From assembly GCA_016785225.1 (NCBI GenBank), contig JAFBJZ010000438.1, forward strand, positions 620,001 to 684,000: 64,000 nt of DNA, read 5' to 3'. Shown here one piece after another: positions 10,756 to 21,564 of this stretch (positions are counted from its first letter, which is position 1; the number at the start of each line of letters is the position of its first letter). Below the pieces are notes generated by a model. That model was not told the origin of the DNA. It saw only the letters and a list, made by a program, of their open reading frames with translations, and did not search any database. The stretch is from Psettodes erumei (lineage: Eukaryota > Chordata > Actinopteri > Pleuronectiformes > Psettodidae). The translations under genes and the position numbers were made by a program.

Positions 10756-11584
10756 CTAGGTGTTATGTCGCCCCCAACTCCTATCCTTCCTCCTTAGCCA
10801 CAGCCAAAAGCTGCCCTCCTCTGCCTCCTCTGCCCGTCCTTTGGTGGCTTTCCTACGCCCTGCTCCTGTGCATCCCATGTCGCCAAGCAGGTGAACAGTC
10901 GAGAACCCGATGAAGCCCCTGCATCCTACTTCGACGGGGCACGTGAGGGCTTTCCAGCCAGCCTCTCTGCACTCTTCTGCCGGGTCTGCGTACCTGGACT
11001 GCATCCACTCGTTGGCAGCCTCCATGCCCTCCTACCACAGGACAGTAAGCTCCACGGGCAGGATGGTTTTGCGTGGCTCTGGCTACATGATCAAATCTGG
11101 CCCGAGCAATGTTTCTATGATCGCCGTGGGCAATTAGAGCTGCCTCCCCATGTCGACCCTCATGGACCACTTACTGCCCGGTGAGAGGACTGTTGGTGTT
11201 GCTGACTGGTGAGGAGGGTTGACGTTCTCTCCAGCCCTCGCGAACAGGATAGGACATCTCGCTGGAGTGGCAGGTCTGCTGTTAGCCTGTCTGCATGACC
11301 CTGCCACCTCTGCCAGCTTCCTCAACACCAGGTCGTGTCACCACCTGTAATGGCCTTGGGACAAAGCTGTCTTGCAACCCGATAGGATATGCTGGAGGGA
11401 TGCATTGCTGGTACCGCAAAGGGGACAGGATTTTTCCATGCCAAACCACTATTGGAGGTTTCTGGGACAAGGTAAGGTGTCGTAGGTGGCTCTGATCAGG
11501 AAGCTGAGCCTGGCTTGGGGGATCATCCACAGATTGGACCATGACAAGGGCCTGTCTGTAGTGCCTTCCCATTACATCCAGCAT
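10756..11584 (-). pseudogene. C-terminal Cys/His finger and endonuclease-like part of the REL-type LINE
   Basis: After the connection region, minus-strand frames show a Cys/His cluster near 11430-11330 and then the conserved tail with VGCRGFIGFSTVHLLGDMGC and FWLWLRRKDRSWG. In R2-like elements this region nicks the target DNA. Several frameshifts are present. Confidence 0.6.
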
Positions 11585-12099
11585 CCCTGCCAGCTTTGAG
11601 ACACTGCTTTGAACTTAAGGCGCTCCTGCTCAGTCCTCGTCACTTCTGCCACTACTATGGCTTTCCGGCGGTGTTTCAGTCTGCTGATTGCCTTGTCAAC
11701 CTCTTCCTGGGCTTTCAACTTCCTCCTTGTATGTATTTGGGCACCAGCTGCTCTCACCAGTTGGTCAGTGGATTCCCTCAGCTCCAGCACCACCTGGGCC
11801 TTCTCCTGTTTGTATCCCAGGCCAGAGGATTGCAGTGGCAGCTGCAATGTGTTCCTGCCGAAGAGGCCAGCATCTGACAGGCATTTCGACAGTCCCAGCC
11901 ACTTCTTGATGAATGAATTTGCCAGCCTATCCATCTTGTCTGCCACAGCGAAAGGGACCTCGCTCATCTTCAGAGGCCACATCACCCTTGGGTACAGTAT
12001 AAACTGGTCCATACTTTGTACTTGCCGGGGAGTTGGCTCTGATTGATTCTGGCCAGGTCATCTGCGAGCTGCTTCTTAAATATTGTGCCCAACTTCTGG

Positions 12100-13100
12100 T
12101 CAGGAGAGGTTTGCTGTACAAGTACAACCAAGGCTACAAACGGGTTGACTCACCAGCAATGGGATCTCTTCACCACCTGTGACAAAGGTGGTATGGTCAC
12201 TTCTGACTCCTTTCCTCAAGGACAGACTGTGTGATTTGGTGAGTTTAATCTTCATCCTTGCCCACCCCACAAGCTTGTCAATCCTCTTCAGGAGTCTCGC
12301 TGTACATGCTGCTGTCTGGAGGATGGTGGTGATGTCATCCATATAGCCTCTCACTGGTGGTAGCCTTTGACCTGATGGTACCCTTTACTCCTCCAACCAT
12401 CTTCCTTGCCCCTATGAGAATGATCTTGAAGGCTGACAAATAGGATGGGAGAGATCGAGCATTCCATGGTGATGCCGACTTCCAGCTGTTGCCAGTCTGT
12501 GGTGAAGTCCTGATGGGTGCAGCACATCTTGAGGTCTTCAAAGTTCTTGGCTACCAGGGCTCTGATGCAGACAGGGATGCAGAAGAAGTCCAGGGCATAC
12601 TCGATGAGTTGGTGGGGCACAGACCTGTATGCATTGGCAAGGTCCAACCACACCACATGCAACCACCGCTCTTTCTTTTTGCTCTCTGGATCTGCTCCCA
12701 TATGACTGTAGAGTGTTCCACGCACCCTGGGAATTCTGGCACGCCTGCCTTCTGGCAGCTGGTATCAATTTACCCATTGCTGGTGAGGTAGGTCGTCAGC
12801 CTCTTGGCCAGTATGGAGAAAAAGATCTTGCCTTCAACATTGAGGAGCGCGATGCTCCTGAACTGGCTGATGGTGGTGGAGTTCACCTCCTTCAGAATGA
12901 GAACTGCGACAGCTCTTTGCCACTCTGAAGGGATGACTTGGTTCTTCCAGGCCACTGTCAGGAGGTTCCACAGATGTCTCTGCACTCCTGGGCAGTGCTT
13001 GTACAGCTTGTGGGTAGCTGTAGTAGCTGTGAAGGGGTTTTTGAAGAAACTGCTCCTTTCCTATTACTTCAGCTTTCTGCATTTGCAGATGCGCTCTGCC
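12100..13100 (-). pseudogene. Reverse transcriptase core of the REL-type LINE
   Basis: Frame changes separate the template-entry part (12985-12770), the palm with LDLANAY (12725-12351) and the YMDD segment (12354-12100). The catalytic Asp pair of YMDD and the Asp of WLDLANAY are kept, but the block VGITMECSISPILFV shows Glu where the family has Gly before CSISP. It is not translatable as one protein. Confidence 0.7.
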
Positions 13101-15065
13101 CTCCACAGGCTGGCAAGGTTCTTCCCACCTCCTCTCACAGTGGCTTCAGGCCATCCTTCTCCTTCTTGCTTGCCTTGCTCCTCTGCTTTCAGAACTGACA
13201 CCACTTCTTCACCAATTGCTCGATCTCTCTCTCCCTCCTCCCCTTCTGCTTCGTGCCCACGCTCTGCTTTCTAGCCACTACCCCAAACCGGCTTCTCCAC
13301 TCCTAGTACAGGATGTCTCAAATGCTGTTCAGCTTGGGCTCCACTTGGCCACGTACACAACAGGATACCCTACCTCTGCACAATTAATGATGTTGCAGAA
13401 GCTCTGATCATAAAACATCCATGCTTAAAGGAACAGGGCTATGTTACTGGATACTACGGTTGGAAAATCAGCTTGAAGTACAAAATGGGCAACTACTGCA
13501 GTAAGCTTAGGAGTATGGAACACCCAGAAATGAGCATTAACTCCATGAAAACCAGACAGCCTGGTAACTCCTCGAGTTCCAAACAAGTTAAGAAACCCAG
13601 GAGAGCTGAAGTCAATTTCTGCCCTAATTACCAAGCTGGAGAAGACAGAGAGAGTCTTGAGAAGGAGCGAGTGGAACTGCTATCTGAGGTCAAGAAAAGG
13701 AACAACCATCAGGTGATAAAAGAGAAAATGGAGAAAACCTTTGCTCATCGGCAGTATGAGGTGGTTCAAGACATGCCCTTTATCACAGCATTCAAAAGTA
13801 GATGGCTGTCTCTTTTTATGGAACATGAGATAAGTCTTGAATTTGCAGGTCATAAGTAAATTGTCCTTGCTTCATGTACTGAATAAGCCTATGCGGTATA
13901 GCTTTAAACTGAGTTCACTATCACTATTTTGGAACAAACTGCAAATTTAATATTTATCCAATTCACATTTCCTCCAAAACCATTGTAAATATTAATTTCA
14001 TATTATCCACATCATTATTTACTGAAATCAACTCATACTAAGTGTTTGTCATCAGGCAAAAATAATTATCTCTTAAGTGAGAAATTAAATATATTCTAGA
14101 GTTTTAGAGTTCCTTAAAGAAGTATCACCACAACATTAATATTTCTGGTAATTTGCATTTTGCATTAACCTTCTTCTGTACTCTGTGTTTTTGTCTTTTT
14201 GAAACACATACCTAGGTAAGTGCAGAGTTCACACAGATTACCACCATCCTGCTTATCCCAAAATTTATGTTGCAGCTGGACCACTACTCTGATAAGTTGA
14301 CTTGAGTGCTCTGTAAGAAAGGAGGAGCAGCAGGATACAAAATCAAAAGCATTATGGCTATCATTGACCAGGTGTGTGTATAATTACTTGCATACTTGTA
14401 GATACCTCAGTTGCTGTGGATACTTTGCATAAAAAATCTGTTGTTCATTGGCAAGTGCACCTGTAGTTAACTGTTATTTTATGAATGTGTGAGTGACCTC
14501 TGCAGGAAGACTGGCTGGCCAACTGATATTTATCTCAGGGATCACTTCTAAATGTCAGTGATTTGCTTATGCAGTATATTTGCTGTTGTGTTTTGCAGAA
14601 TGACTCCATCTAAACAAGGAGAGCTTGTAGCCTCCAAGCACTTTGTATGTCAATGAAGATCCTGAAGAGCCAGTGAAGGAATATGGAATAAGTGTTATCA
14701 GTTGTTTTAAAGTGATATTTTCATTCAACATTGAATAGAGCGCAAAATATGCTCGTATCAATGTGTAAAATTTTGTAATTGACATGCCAAGATTCAGTGC
14801 CTCTGTGAACTTTCATGTGAATTATGTGCTTTCAGTGGGAGTTTTTATTAAATTATCTTGTCCCTTTTTGTCTGTTTTTAGAGCGAGAACCCTGAGGAAA
14901 CCCCTTCAAGAAGATGTTGGCATAATAGTTGAAGGTGTGCAGGTGCTTAATGGACTCCAACATGTCGCCACTGCTTGTGCCTTAGTGTTTGGGATCATCT
15001 ACCTGAACCTGAGCTATCCAGCTGACCTCAGATACACTTTTGATTTCAATTTCTTGATTACTTGA

Positions 15066-15480
15066 GCTAAACCTTTTGTAATTTCTTACTGTTACTGTTT
15101 TGCCTGAAAGGTAGAAGTTTCAAATTGAACTCTAAAGCAGTGGCATCAAACTATTGACCTGGGACCAAATGCTGCTTGTTGATGCTTTTCTAGAGTCCTC
15201 TGTTAAGATTTTGTTAATTTGGCCCACCGACATAAGATTGAGTTTTCAGTTGTCATGATTTTTGTCATTATGTGTCAAATTGTGTGTACAGCAGTTTCAG
15301 TTGTTATAAGCTGCCTCTCATTGTAGCCACTGTCCACCCAATTCTGGCAATCTCATGTTGTTAAAGCTTGTGAGCTCTGTCCAAGAGGTATAGCCCTTGC
15401 CATGGCTGGAGCCAAGAGCTCAAAAAATGTTTGAATTTATTGGCAAATTGTTTATTGAAAATATAAAATTTCTTGTGGAA
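15066..15480. other. Unassigned non-coding stretch
   Basis: No gene or known repeat is recognised. The text near 15135-15230 (TGGCATCAAACTATTGACCT, TTTGGCCCACC) vaguely resembles the tip of common vertebrate hAT-type repeats, but this is too weak to call. Confidence 0.4.
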
Positions 15481-15509
15481 CTTTATAATGTTATATTAAA
15501 ATGTAGTTT

Positions 15510-17055
15510 AGCGCTGGACACAGGAGAGTGGATAACATTTAGCCAATAGATATTCGGAAATGAATGATGGCCTAAAATAAAACCAGTTTGGTCAGCAGAC
15601 ATGATGTCTTGCATTGGGGTTTTTTGGCGTAGGGCAAGGGCTTTGTTCAAGATTTTCACATCACAGTTTAGGAGGGGGATGGAACAATATGGGCCACATT
15701 CTGTACGATCTTTACCTGGCTTCAGTAGGAGGAAAATTGATTCTTCAGTCAATGTCTATGGGAGTGACCCATGGGACAAAGAGTCACTAAACATATCTAG
15801 TAAAATTGTTAACAGTTTAACTTTTCATAGAACTCTATGGGATACCCATCAGGGCCTGGTGCCTTGCCATTCTGCCTTTATTGCAGTAATGATTTCTAAA
15901 CGATTTCGTGTAAGCTCAGTTTCAGTCGTATGAACTGTTGTTATAGAAGGAAACCTAGATCTTATTGAAGAAATGTTCCATGCCAGAGCAATCATTTGTC
16001 ATCTCTGATGTATACAGTTTTGGATAAAATGAGGTGAATGTTTATTTAATTTCTTCTGGGTCAATAGTTAGTTCACCATCATCTTTCCGTACTTGTGGAA
16101 TTTGTTGAGAGGCTGAGCGGCATTTAAGTTGGTGTGCTAATAAACGGCCGGCTTTGTCGCCATGCTCATAGACATACCCCCGTGATTTTAATAGGAGACG
16201 TTCTGTTTTTTCAGTTGATAACAAATTATATTGTGTTTGGAGGTCCAACTTTCTTTTGTAGCGCTCAGGGGAGGGAGTACTGAGCACTGTAGATATGGCT
16301 TTAATGAGCTCCTCTTGCTTAATTCTTTTCATTGTATTTATTTTAGCCAAATATGATATAATCTCACCCTGGATTACAACCTTTAGTGTTTCCCAGAGGA
16401 GAGAAGGGGAAATGTCATCTTTTTGGTTGGAAGTTATAAAGTCATCTATTTTTTGTGATATCATTTTCACAAAAGCTCTCATCGACGAGGGCATTTCTGT
16501 CCAATTTCCAGCAGGGGTGTTCTAATTGGTAAAGAGGAAATGCAAGATCCAGAAATACAGGGGCATGATGTGATTCTGTTATAGATGAATATTCAACTTT
16601 TTTGACAAAGGGAAAAAGGTTCTGGTCAATGAAAATATAGTCTATTCTACTATATGAGTGATGTACATTAGAAAAAAAGAGAAGGACTTACTCTGTGGAA
16701 ATAAAAAATGCCAGGGGTCAACACTTCCTTTCTGGTCCATAAAAAGCGATATTAGCTTGGCTTTTTTGGAAAGATTTGTAGTTTTAGAATTGGAGTGGTC
16801 ATTCATCACACACTTTCGATCTCCACCAAAAATCAATTGTTGTGAATTCAGATCTGGAATTAATGACATAATTTTGCCAATAAACGTATCACCGTCCCAA
16901 TTTGGGGCATAGATATTTACAAGAACCACAGGCTTGTGGTAGAGGAGCCCTGGGACTATCACAAATCATCCTTGCGGATCTGAGATAACAGTGGATGCAT
17001 TAAACTGATTTTTTAATGAACCAACATGGCTGTTCCACAAGTTTTAGAATTAAGA
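15510..17055 (-). mobile_element. L1/Tx1-like LINE fragment: endonuclease and first part of reverse transcriptase
   Basis: Minus-strand translation from about 17050 gives a decayed start, then the AP-endonuclease-like block VVLVNIYAPNWDGDTFIGKI and LIFGGDRKCVMN (16962-16642). The linker follows, with KSRGYVYEHGDKAGRLLAHQ and DDGELTIDPEEI (16494-16042). Reverse transcriptase blocks 0-2 come next: EIITAIKAEWQGTRP, ISLLLKPGKDRTECGPY and DIMSADQTGFILGHHSF, to about 15515. The palm with the catalytic Asp residues is absent: homology stops abruptly inside the RT. Losing the 3' end is unlike the usual 5' truncation of LINEs, so a deletion followed insertion. Its 5' end abuts the Penelope-like element. 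Confidence 0.75.
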
Positions 17056-17329
17056 TTGGAATGGAATACATTCCCCACCTATCAAGGTTGAAAGAGTTTA
17101 GGTGGCAGCTGGATTTAAGATTTTAAGACGTTTCACATCTCATTCAAGAGGCTTCTTCAGTTCTGAAACTGATAGTGGGGAGTACTAGAATTTATACAAT
17201 GTAGGTGGGAAAAAACAACAACAGTGCCAGAGGGCACTCCCATTTAGTGGGCTGTTAGGATCACCTGGGCAAGTATTGACAGTCAAAAGAATGTTAATGT
17301 GGGTTGGTAACCACCTCGTCAGAGTGGTT

Positions 17330-17727
17330 TCAGTCATCTGACTCCATGTTGTGTGGATCTGGAGGGAGTAGGTGTGAAGTGAGTCTTCTGGGTATTGTTC
17401 CTAAAAGTGCCTTGTAAGTGGGTGACAGGTTGTGTCTTAGCCCACTTCCTCTGTTGAGGGATGGTTTCTCCAGATTGACAAAAATGGCTTCCTTTACCCC
17501 TCTCTCAAACCATCTGTCCTCTCTGGCCAGAATATGTACGTTGTTGTCTGGCCTTGAGGAACTGCTGAGTCTTGTCCTGAGGAGTTGGCCCTCATGTGTT
17601 GGGCCATGCGCTTGTGCAGCGACTGTTTGGTCTCCCCGATGTACAGGTCCATGCACGTTTCACTACACTGAACAGCATACACTACGTTGTCCAGCTTGGG
17701 CTTGGGTGTCTTGTCTTTAGGATGCAC
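17330..17727 (-). pseudogene. Penelope-like GIY-YIG endonuclease domain
   Basis: The sequence LDNVVYAVQCSETCMDLYIG and ETKQSLHKRMAQHMRANSSG shows the VYAV...LYIG pair and the downstream Arg/His typical of GIY-YIG nucleases. A frame change follows, then WFERGVKEAIFVNLEKPSLN and LRHNLSPTYKALLGTIPRR with the conserved catalytic-type Glu in VKEAI. The domain is nearly complete apart from one frameshift near 17560. Confidence 0.8.
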
Positions 17728-18045
17728 CAGTTTTTGTCTCGGGGTGTTGCTGGGTCTGAAATGTACGGGGATCAGGTGCTGGTTAAAGATCCTCCCAAGT
17801 TTTTCAGCAACCCCTGCAATATATGGGATGGTGATGTTTCTCCTTCTGTTATCCTCCCTCTCTGTGGGCCTTTTCTTGTTGGTTTTCAGAAAGGCCCAAC
17901 TGGGATAACCGCAGGTTTTGAGGGCTGCCCTGATATGCCTCTGTTCCCTAATCTTGCCCCTGTTGGTGGTTGGAATTTTGTCTGCTTGTGACTGGAGGGT
18001 TCTGATAATCCCTAATTTATGCTCCAGTGGGTGGTGCGAGTCAAA

Positions 18046-18480
18046 CTAGAAGTACTGGTCAGTGTGTGTCTGTTTCCTGTACAAATCTATGTTGAGATGT
18101 CTGTCCTCCGTGATATGGACAGCACAGTCTAGGAAAGCAAGGGTGTTGTTTGTCACATCTTCACGTGTGAACTTGATGTTCCTGTCCACAGCATTGATGT
18201 GGTCAGTAAAGGCAGTGATCTCCTGGGTTTTGATCAATGTGTCGTCCACATATTGGACCAGTGAGTGGGATCTGTAGGAGAGTGAAGCTCTGCTCTCCAC
18301 CTCCTACATGTACAGGTTCACCACTATGGGAGACACAGGGGAGCCCATTGCACAACCATGCTTCTGTTTGTAAAAAGCGTTGTTGAATTGGAAGTACGTG
18401 GTGGTAAGGCACAGGTCTTGAAGGGCACAGATGTGGTCCGTGCTCAGGTTGGTCCTGTCTGGCAGAGTGTGATCATTTAG
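18046..18480 (-). pseudogene. Penelope-like reverse transcriptase palm
   Basis: The segment carries GCAMGSPVSPIVVNLYM followed by a stop (near 18305), then VQYVDDTLIKTQEITAF with an intact YVDD at residues 17-20 of the 18300 frame. The stop between the two blocks breaks the gene. Palm order and spacing agree with Penelope-type RTs. Confidence 0.75.
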
Positions 18481-18609
18481 TAGTCGTCTCTTTACTGTCT
18501 ATTCGTGTTGTGTCCCATGGACGTCATGGATGAAGTCTCTAAGTTTGCAGGCCCGGTTGTCCCAACACAACAAAGGGAAGGAATTTCAGACCCTTCAGTC
18601 CAGACAGAC

Positions 18610-18760
18610 CACCCCTGAGGAACCCACATGATTCAACAAGAACCCCAACATTACACAGCAGGACCTGCAAGAAAAGTGGGTGAAGAATCTCTCTGACAGA
18701 AGCCTCACCCAGCATGAGGATGCAAAGGATGCAGAGGATGCTAGCTTACCCGCAGCATGC
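18610..18760 (+). pseudogene. Inverted N-terminal piece of a Penelope-like element
   Basis: The + strand gives QQDLQEKWVKNLSDRSLTQ, which I recognise as the start region of Penelope-like proteins (WVKNLSDRPLT...). The remainder of the element next door is on the minus strand, so this piece is inverted relative to it. Penelope elements are known for inverted or tandem partial copies at one end. Confidence 0.55.
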
Positions 18761-19006
18761 ATGGCCAAAGTGTGTGCATTAACTGATTTTACGTGTTTAG
18801 ATGTGCTCATTTCTGAAGGATTAGTTAAAATGACTTTCGCAGATAAAATTATGTTGAAATTCATGCAGAAAGTTCGTTCAGAAAGGAGGATAACAAAAAG
18901 TGAACCAGGAGCCCTTACGTGTGCATCCTCTCCCTACATGTTACAACCGGAAGTCTATTTCGTAATTGTTAAAAATAAATTAGTTTATAACATGCCTGAC
19001 TATTGA
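18761..19006 (+). pseudogene. Open block with SAM-like character, unassigned
   Basis: The open + frame runs on from the Penelope piece: ALTDFTCLDVLISEGLVKMT and FADKIMLKFMQKVRSERRI, then SEPG and a stop at 19006. The pattern of LTD, hydrophobic spacing and K.KFMQK..SERR is like the end of a sterile alpha motif, a domain linked to the SAMD3-like family upstream. No start of its own is evident. Function unknown; it may be a fragment of another repeat. Confidence 0.35.
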
Positions 19007-19009
19007 TTA

Positions 19010-19660
19010 AAGAAACTGCATAAAATTGACACATGAGATGCTCATAGGCAGAGAAAATGAAAATATATACCAATAAAAGTGTCAGAGAAACAACATCGCA
19101 AACCATCACAAGAACTTGATGGAACTCAAGAGTGATACACACACATGCACATATTTATGTTGTCAACACAAACTTAACTTATACTATACAATGCTATACT
19201 ATACCAAACTTATACTAATGATTCGAACCAATAATACTATGTAGAAATATTTTGTTTCTCCATTGCACGCTCTTTGACATATAGCCTTGAGCTATGGACA
19301 TGCTCAACTGTCTCATCATCAGAGAGCATTAGATAGTTGATCACTCATATTTAAAGACAAAAAGCCCTGCCATTACCCCAAGCGTTGCAACTCCTGCCCA
19401 GTGCTTTTAACTGCTTCCTTTGTCATTTCCTGTCCAAGGTTGGGGAGATGGGACATGGCAATGTGAAGTAACCTAGGTGTGTATTCAGAAGCAATTAATG
19501 TGGCTGTCGAGATCAGTAGTAGTATCATGCTCTCCCTCATTGCCACCCATGACTGTAGTGCATCTGTCACACTTCTTCTGCTCGCTTCATACTTCATTCA
19601 ATCACATAACTGCCCCAAGTTAACTCCTCCATGTTGAAGACACAATTTTTACCAAAGCAA
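19010..19660. other. Unassigned AT-rich stretch
   Basis: No gene is recognised. Degenerate TATACTA repeats lie near 19180-19215. A minus-strand frame at 19597-19373 has no known domain. Confidence 0.4.
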
Positions 19661-19669
19661 TGAACTGTC

Positions 19670-20564
19670 ACTGGGGGTGACGTAGCAGCCTACAGGAGGG
19701 AGGTGGCCGGTCTAGTGGCATTGTGTGAGAACAACAACCTCATCTTCGACACAAACAAGACACAGGGGATGATAGCGGACAAGAGGAATGAGAGGAGACC
19801 TCATCAACTGCTGTCTATCTGGGAGCTTGATGTGGAGAGGTTGAGCAGTTTCAAATACCTGGGCGTCCACATCAGTGAGAACCTCACCTGGGCACTGAAC
19901 ACCTCACAGCTGCTGAAGAAGGCCCAACAATGGCTGTATTTCCTGAGGAGGCTGAGGAAGTTTGGCATATCGCCCAGGATCCTCGGCAACTTCTACAGCT
20001 GTGTGGTTGAGAGCACCATAACCAGCTGCATCGCAGTGTGGAACAACAACATTACTGATATGGACCACAGTTGACTGCAGAGAGTGGGTAAGACTGCCGA
20101 GAAGATCACCAGGACACCGCTGCCCTCTCTGCAGAGCATCTACCACCACAGAGTGGACAGGAGAGCTGCCTTCCTGCTCAAAGACCCTTCCACAACACGG
20201 ACTGTTCACACATCTACTCTCAGGCAGGAGGTACAGAAGTATGAAATGCAGAACAACAAGATTCAAAAACTCTTTCTTCCCCTCTGCCATCAGACTCCTG
20301 AACAGTTGACAGGAGTCACAACTATGTACCACCTCGTCACTCTGCACTTGTACTTTTGTTTACAACTGTGTTGCACTTTATAAATACCAGACAGTTTTTT
20401 GCCATTGCATTTTCTTATTGTACTGTAGTATTGTGGGGGTTTTTTGTCTTTTATTCTATTTTGTACTTATATATGTCGGCAACAGGGTGGAAGAAAGAAT
20501 TTCATTGCACAGTGAAACTTGCTTTTTTGTTGCATATGACAATAAACATCTTGAATCTTGAATC
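19670..20564 (+). mobile_element. 5'-truncated L2/Rex1-type LINE with complete 3' end
   Basis: The + strand gives the C-terminal part of the polymerase protein: VAGLVALCENNNLIFDTNKT, LSSFKYLGVHISENLTWALN, SQLLKKAQQWLYFLRRLRKF and ILGNFYSCVVESTITSCIAV. A stop follows at 20072, then TAEKITRTPLPSLQSIYHHR, RRAAFLLKDPS and the end. The 3' UTR ends in TGACAATAAACATC and a (TTGAATC)2 tail at 20551-20564, a simple-repeat tail of the sort L2-type LINEs carry. This is the same general family as the fragments at 6782-7303 and 44462-45345. Confidence 0.82.
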
Positions 20565-20829
20565 TGTCATGTGCCCAGAAAATTTTATAGACAGTATCTA
20601 ATTCAAGAAGACATCACTGACATAAGAAGGACATGTGTTTCTATGTGTGAGCCCTGTGTATATAGTTACTGACTTTATTAAAAATGTACTGACTCCACTG
20701 TTAATCCAACAACATTAGATGCCCAGAGCACTGCCATGATTTTAAGGATCACAGGACCCAAATTCAAACATGCTGATATCAATGATATAAATAATATAAA
20801 TAAACAGGTTTACAGATGATCTGTCTGTC

Positions 20830-21118
20830 AGTCAGCTGCAAACAGAATATCCAAACACAGAAAGACTTGGTAACAGAACAGATCAGAAGTCCAAGGAAAC
20901 ATGGGCAAATGAAACAGAAAGGGGGCAATTAAATACACAAGTGGAGGAGTACAGGAGATACAGGTAAAACATATTAGGGTAAAGCATGTAATCACAAAAG
21001 TCAGAAATACACTTGGGCAGGAAGTAAAAATAACAGTAAACACCATAGAAAAGCAATTACAAAATAAGGCAGAATATAACACAGCTTTCAAAGAGCCACA
21101 CAGGGGGCAGATCATGAC
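20830..21118. repeat. Diverged interspersed repeat, family shared with 29310-29740
   Basis: Purine/A-rich sequence of the pattern AACAGAACAGATCAGAAGTC ... CAAGTGGAGGAGTACAGGAG ... AAACACCATAGAAAAGCAAT, ending in ATCATGACA. This layout recurs at 29310-29740 and 30058-30150. It is a common type of fish interspersed repeat; class unknown to me. Confidence 0.45.
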
Positions 21119-21564
21119 AAGTATCTGCTCTGGACAACTATTTACTCTCGTGTTAACCTTCCCATCACAGTATTCAACACACGGAGCTTTGACATTTCCT
21201 TTGGGAAGCTAAGAAATAACACTGATGCTTTGCTAAGATAAGATATTCAGTGAGTGGACCCGGGTGGACACAGAGTAAAGCTCTTTACTCTGTTAACAGT
21301 TTTAACAGTGGCACTTTCTTTCTTGCACTGGTACTATAAATGAATGTGTTAACTGGAATTAACTTACAACTGTGGTGTTTAACTGCTGTCTTCCATCTTT
21401 ATTTGAGTCTTCACGTCTGATTGAAAATTGTAGCATTTTTTTGGAAGAGTCCTGTTACGTTAGGCATCTAAAAGTAACTGGACAATTAAGATGAACTTTA
21501 ATAACCTAATGGTGTTTAATAGTGTAAAACCTTTGACTGGTGTGTATGACATATAAACAACATT

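Larger units (their letters stand above)
10436..13300 (-). mobile_element. LINE of the restriction-like-endonuclease group (R2/NeSL/HERO type), degraded
   Basis: Read on the minus strand from about 13280 to 10756 with frameshifts. A charged leader (EIEQLVKKW) precedes SSFFKNPF. Reverse transcriptase blocks follow: NSTTISQFRSIALLNVEGKI, WLDLANAYRSVPHQLIEYAL, and the catalytic YMDD at 12345-12334. Thumb/connection sequence comes next (VMWPLKMSEVPFAVADKMDR, NSFIKKWLGLSKCL). A CxxC...HxxxxC-type finger lies near 11430-11330, and the C-terminal block AEECREAGWKALTCPVEVGC ... SFWLWLRRKDRSWG at 10970-10760. RT, then a Cys/His finger, then a C-terminal nuclease domain is the order of the REL-type LINEs. 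It sits in intron 1 of the PB1 gene, opposite in orientation. The 10436-10750 part is probably 3' UTR. Confidence 0.75.
9946..15065 (+). pseudogene. Decayed PB1-domain, SAMD3-like gene with at least five exon remnants
   Basis: Exon 1 (about 9946-10394) follows a CTCTCTCTTTCAG acceptor. It encodes a PB1-like fold (SVDSLKFEIQKQFGIEGEF, RLHYMDNNFDKFMNLTS, ADIQDKGTVKVI), a Ser/Thr-rich linker, and ends at a GTAAGT donor. Exon 2 (about 13307-13848) gives VQLGLHLATYTTGYPTSAQL, a one-base frameshift, then HPCLKEQGYVTGYYGWKISL, KKPRRAEVNFCPNY and LSEVKKRNNHQVIKEKMEKT. Exon 3 (about 14226-14371) gives LDHYSDKLT, a stop, and KKGGAAGYKIKSIMAIIDQ. Exon 4 (about 14599-14685) is heavily broken. Exon 5 (about 14882-15065) gives DVGIIVEGVQVLNGL and ATACALVFGIIYLNLSYPAD. 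The order fits fish proteins usually named SAMD3-like, another high-copy family. A LINE fills intron 1. Frameshift and stops show it is dead. Confidence 0.78.
17070..18590 (-). mobile_element. Penelope-like element, C-terminal half and 3' region
   Basis: Read on the minus strand. Reverse transcriptase blocks appear at 18480-18300 (FNNAFYKQKHGCAMGSPVSP) and 18300-18046 (YVDD, then AFLDCAVHITEDRHLNIDLY and RKQTHTDQYF). A connector runs through 17990-17730 (KKRPTEREDNRRRNITIPYI, AGVAEKLGRIFNQHLIPVHF). A GIY-YIG endonuclease lies at 17727-17330. The non-coding 3' part to about 17085 contains the phrase read as CTGAAGAAGCCTCTTGAATG and then GTGAAACGTCTTAAAATC on the minus strand, typical of the ends of fish Penelope-like elements. 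Penelope elements copy themselves by RT and cut DNA with the GIY-YIG domain. Confidence 0.85.

Noticed and set aside
11609..12046. Plus-strand frame of 145 codons
   Set aside because: It is the antisense shadow of the REL-type LINE, whose minus-strand translation shows clear RT and thumb motifs.
19373..19597. Minus-strand frame with SMILLLISTATLIASEYTPR
   Set aside because: Protein-like in places but no family recognised and no splice or start support.
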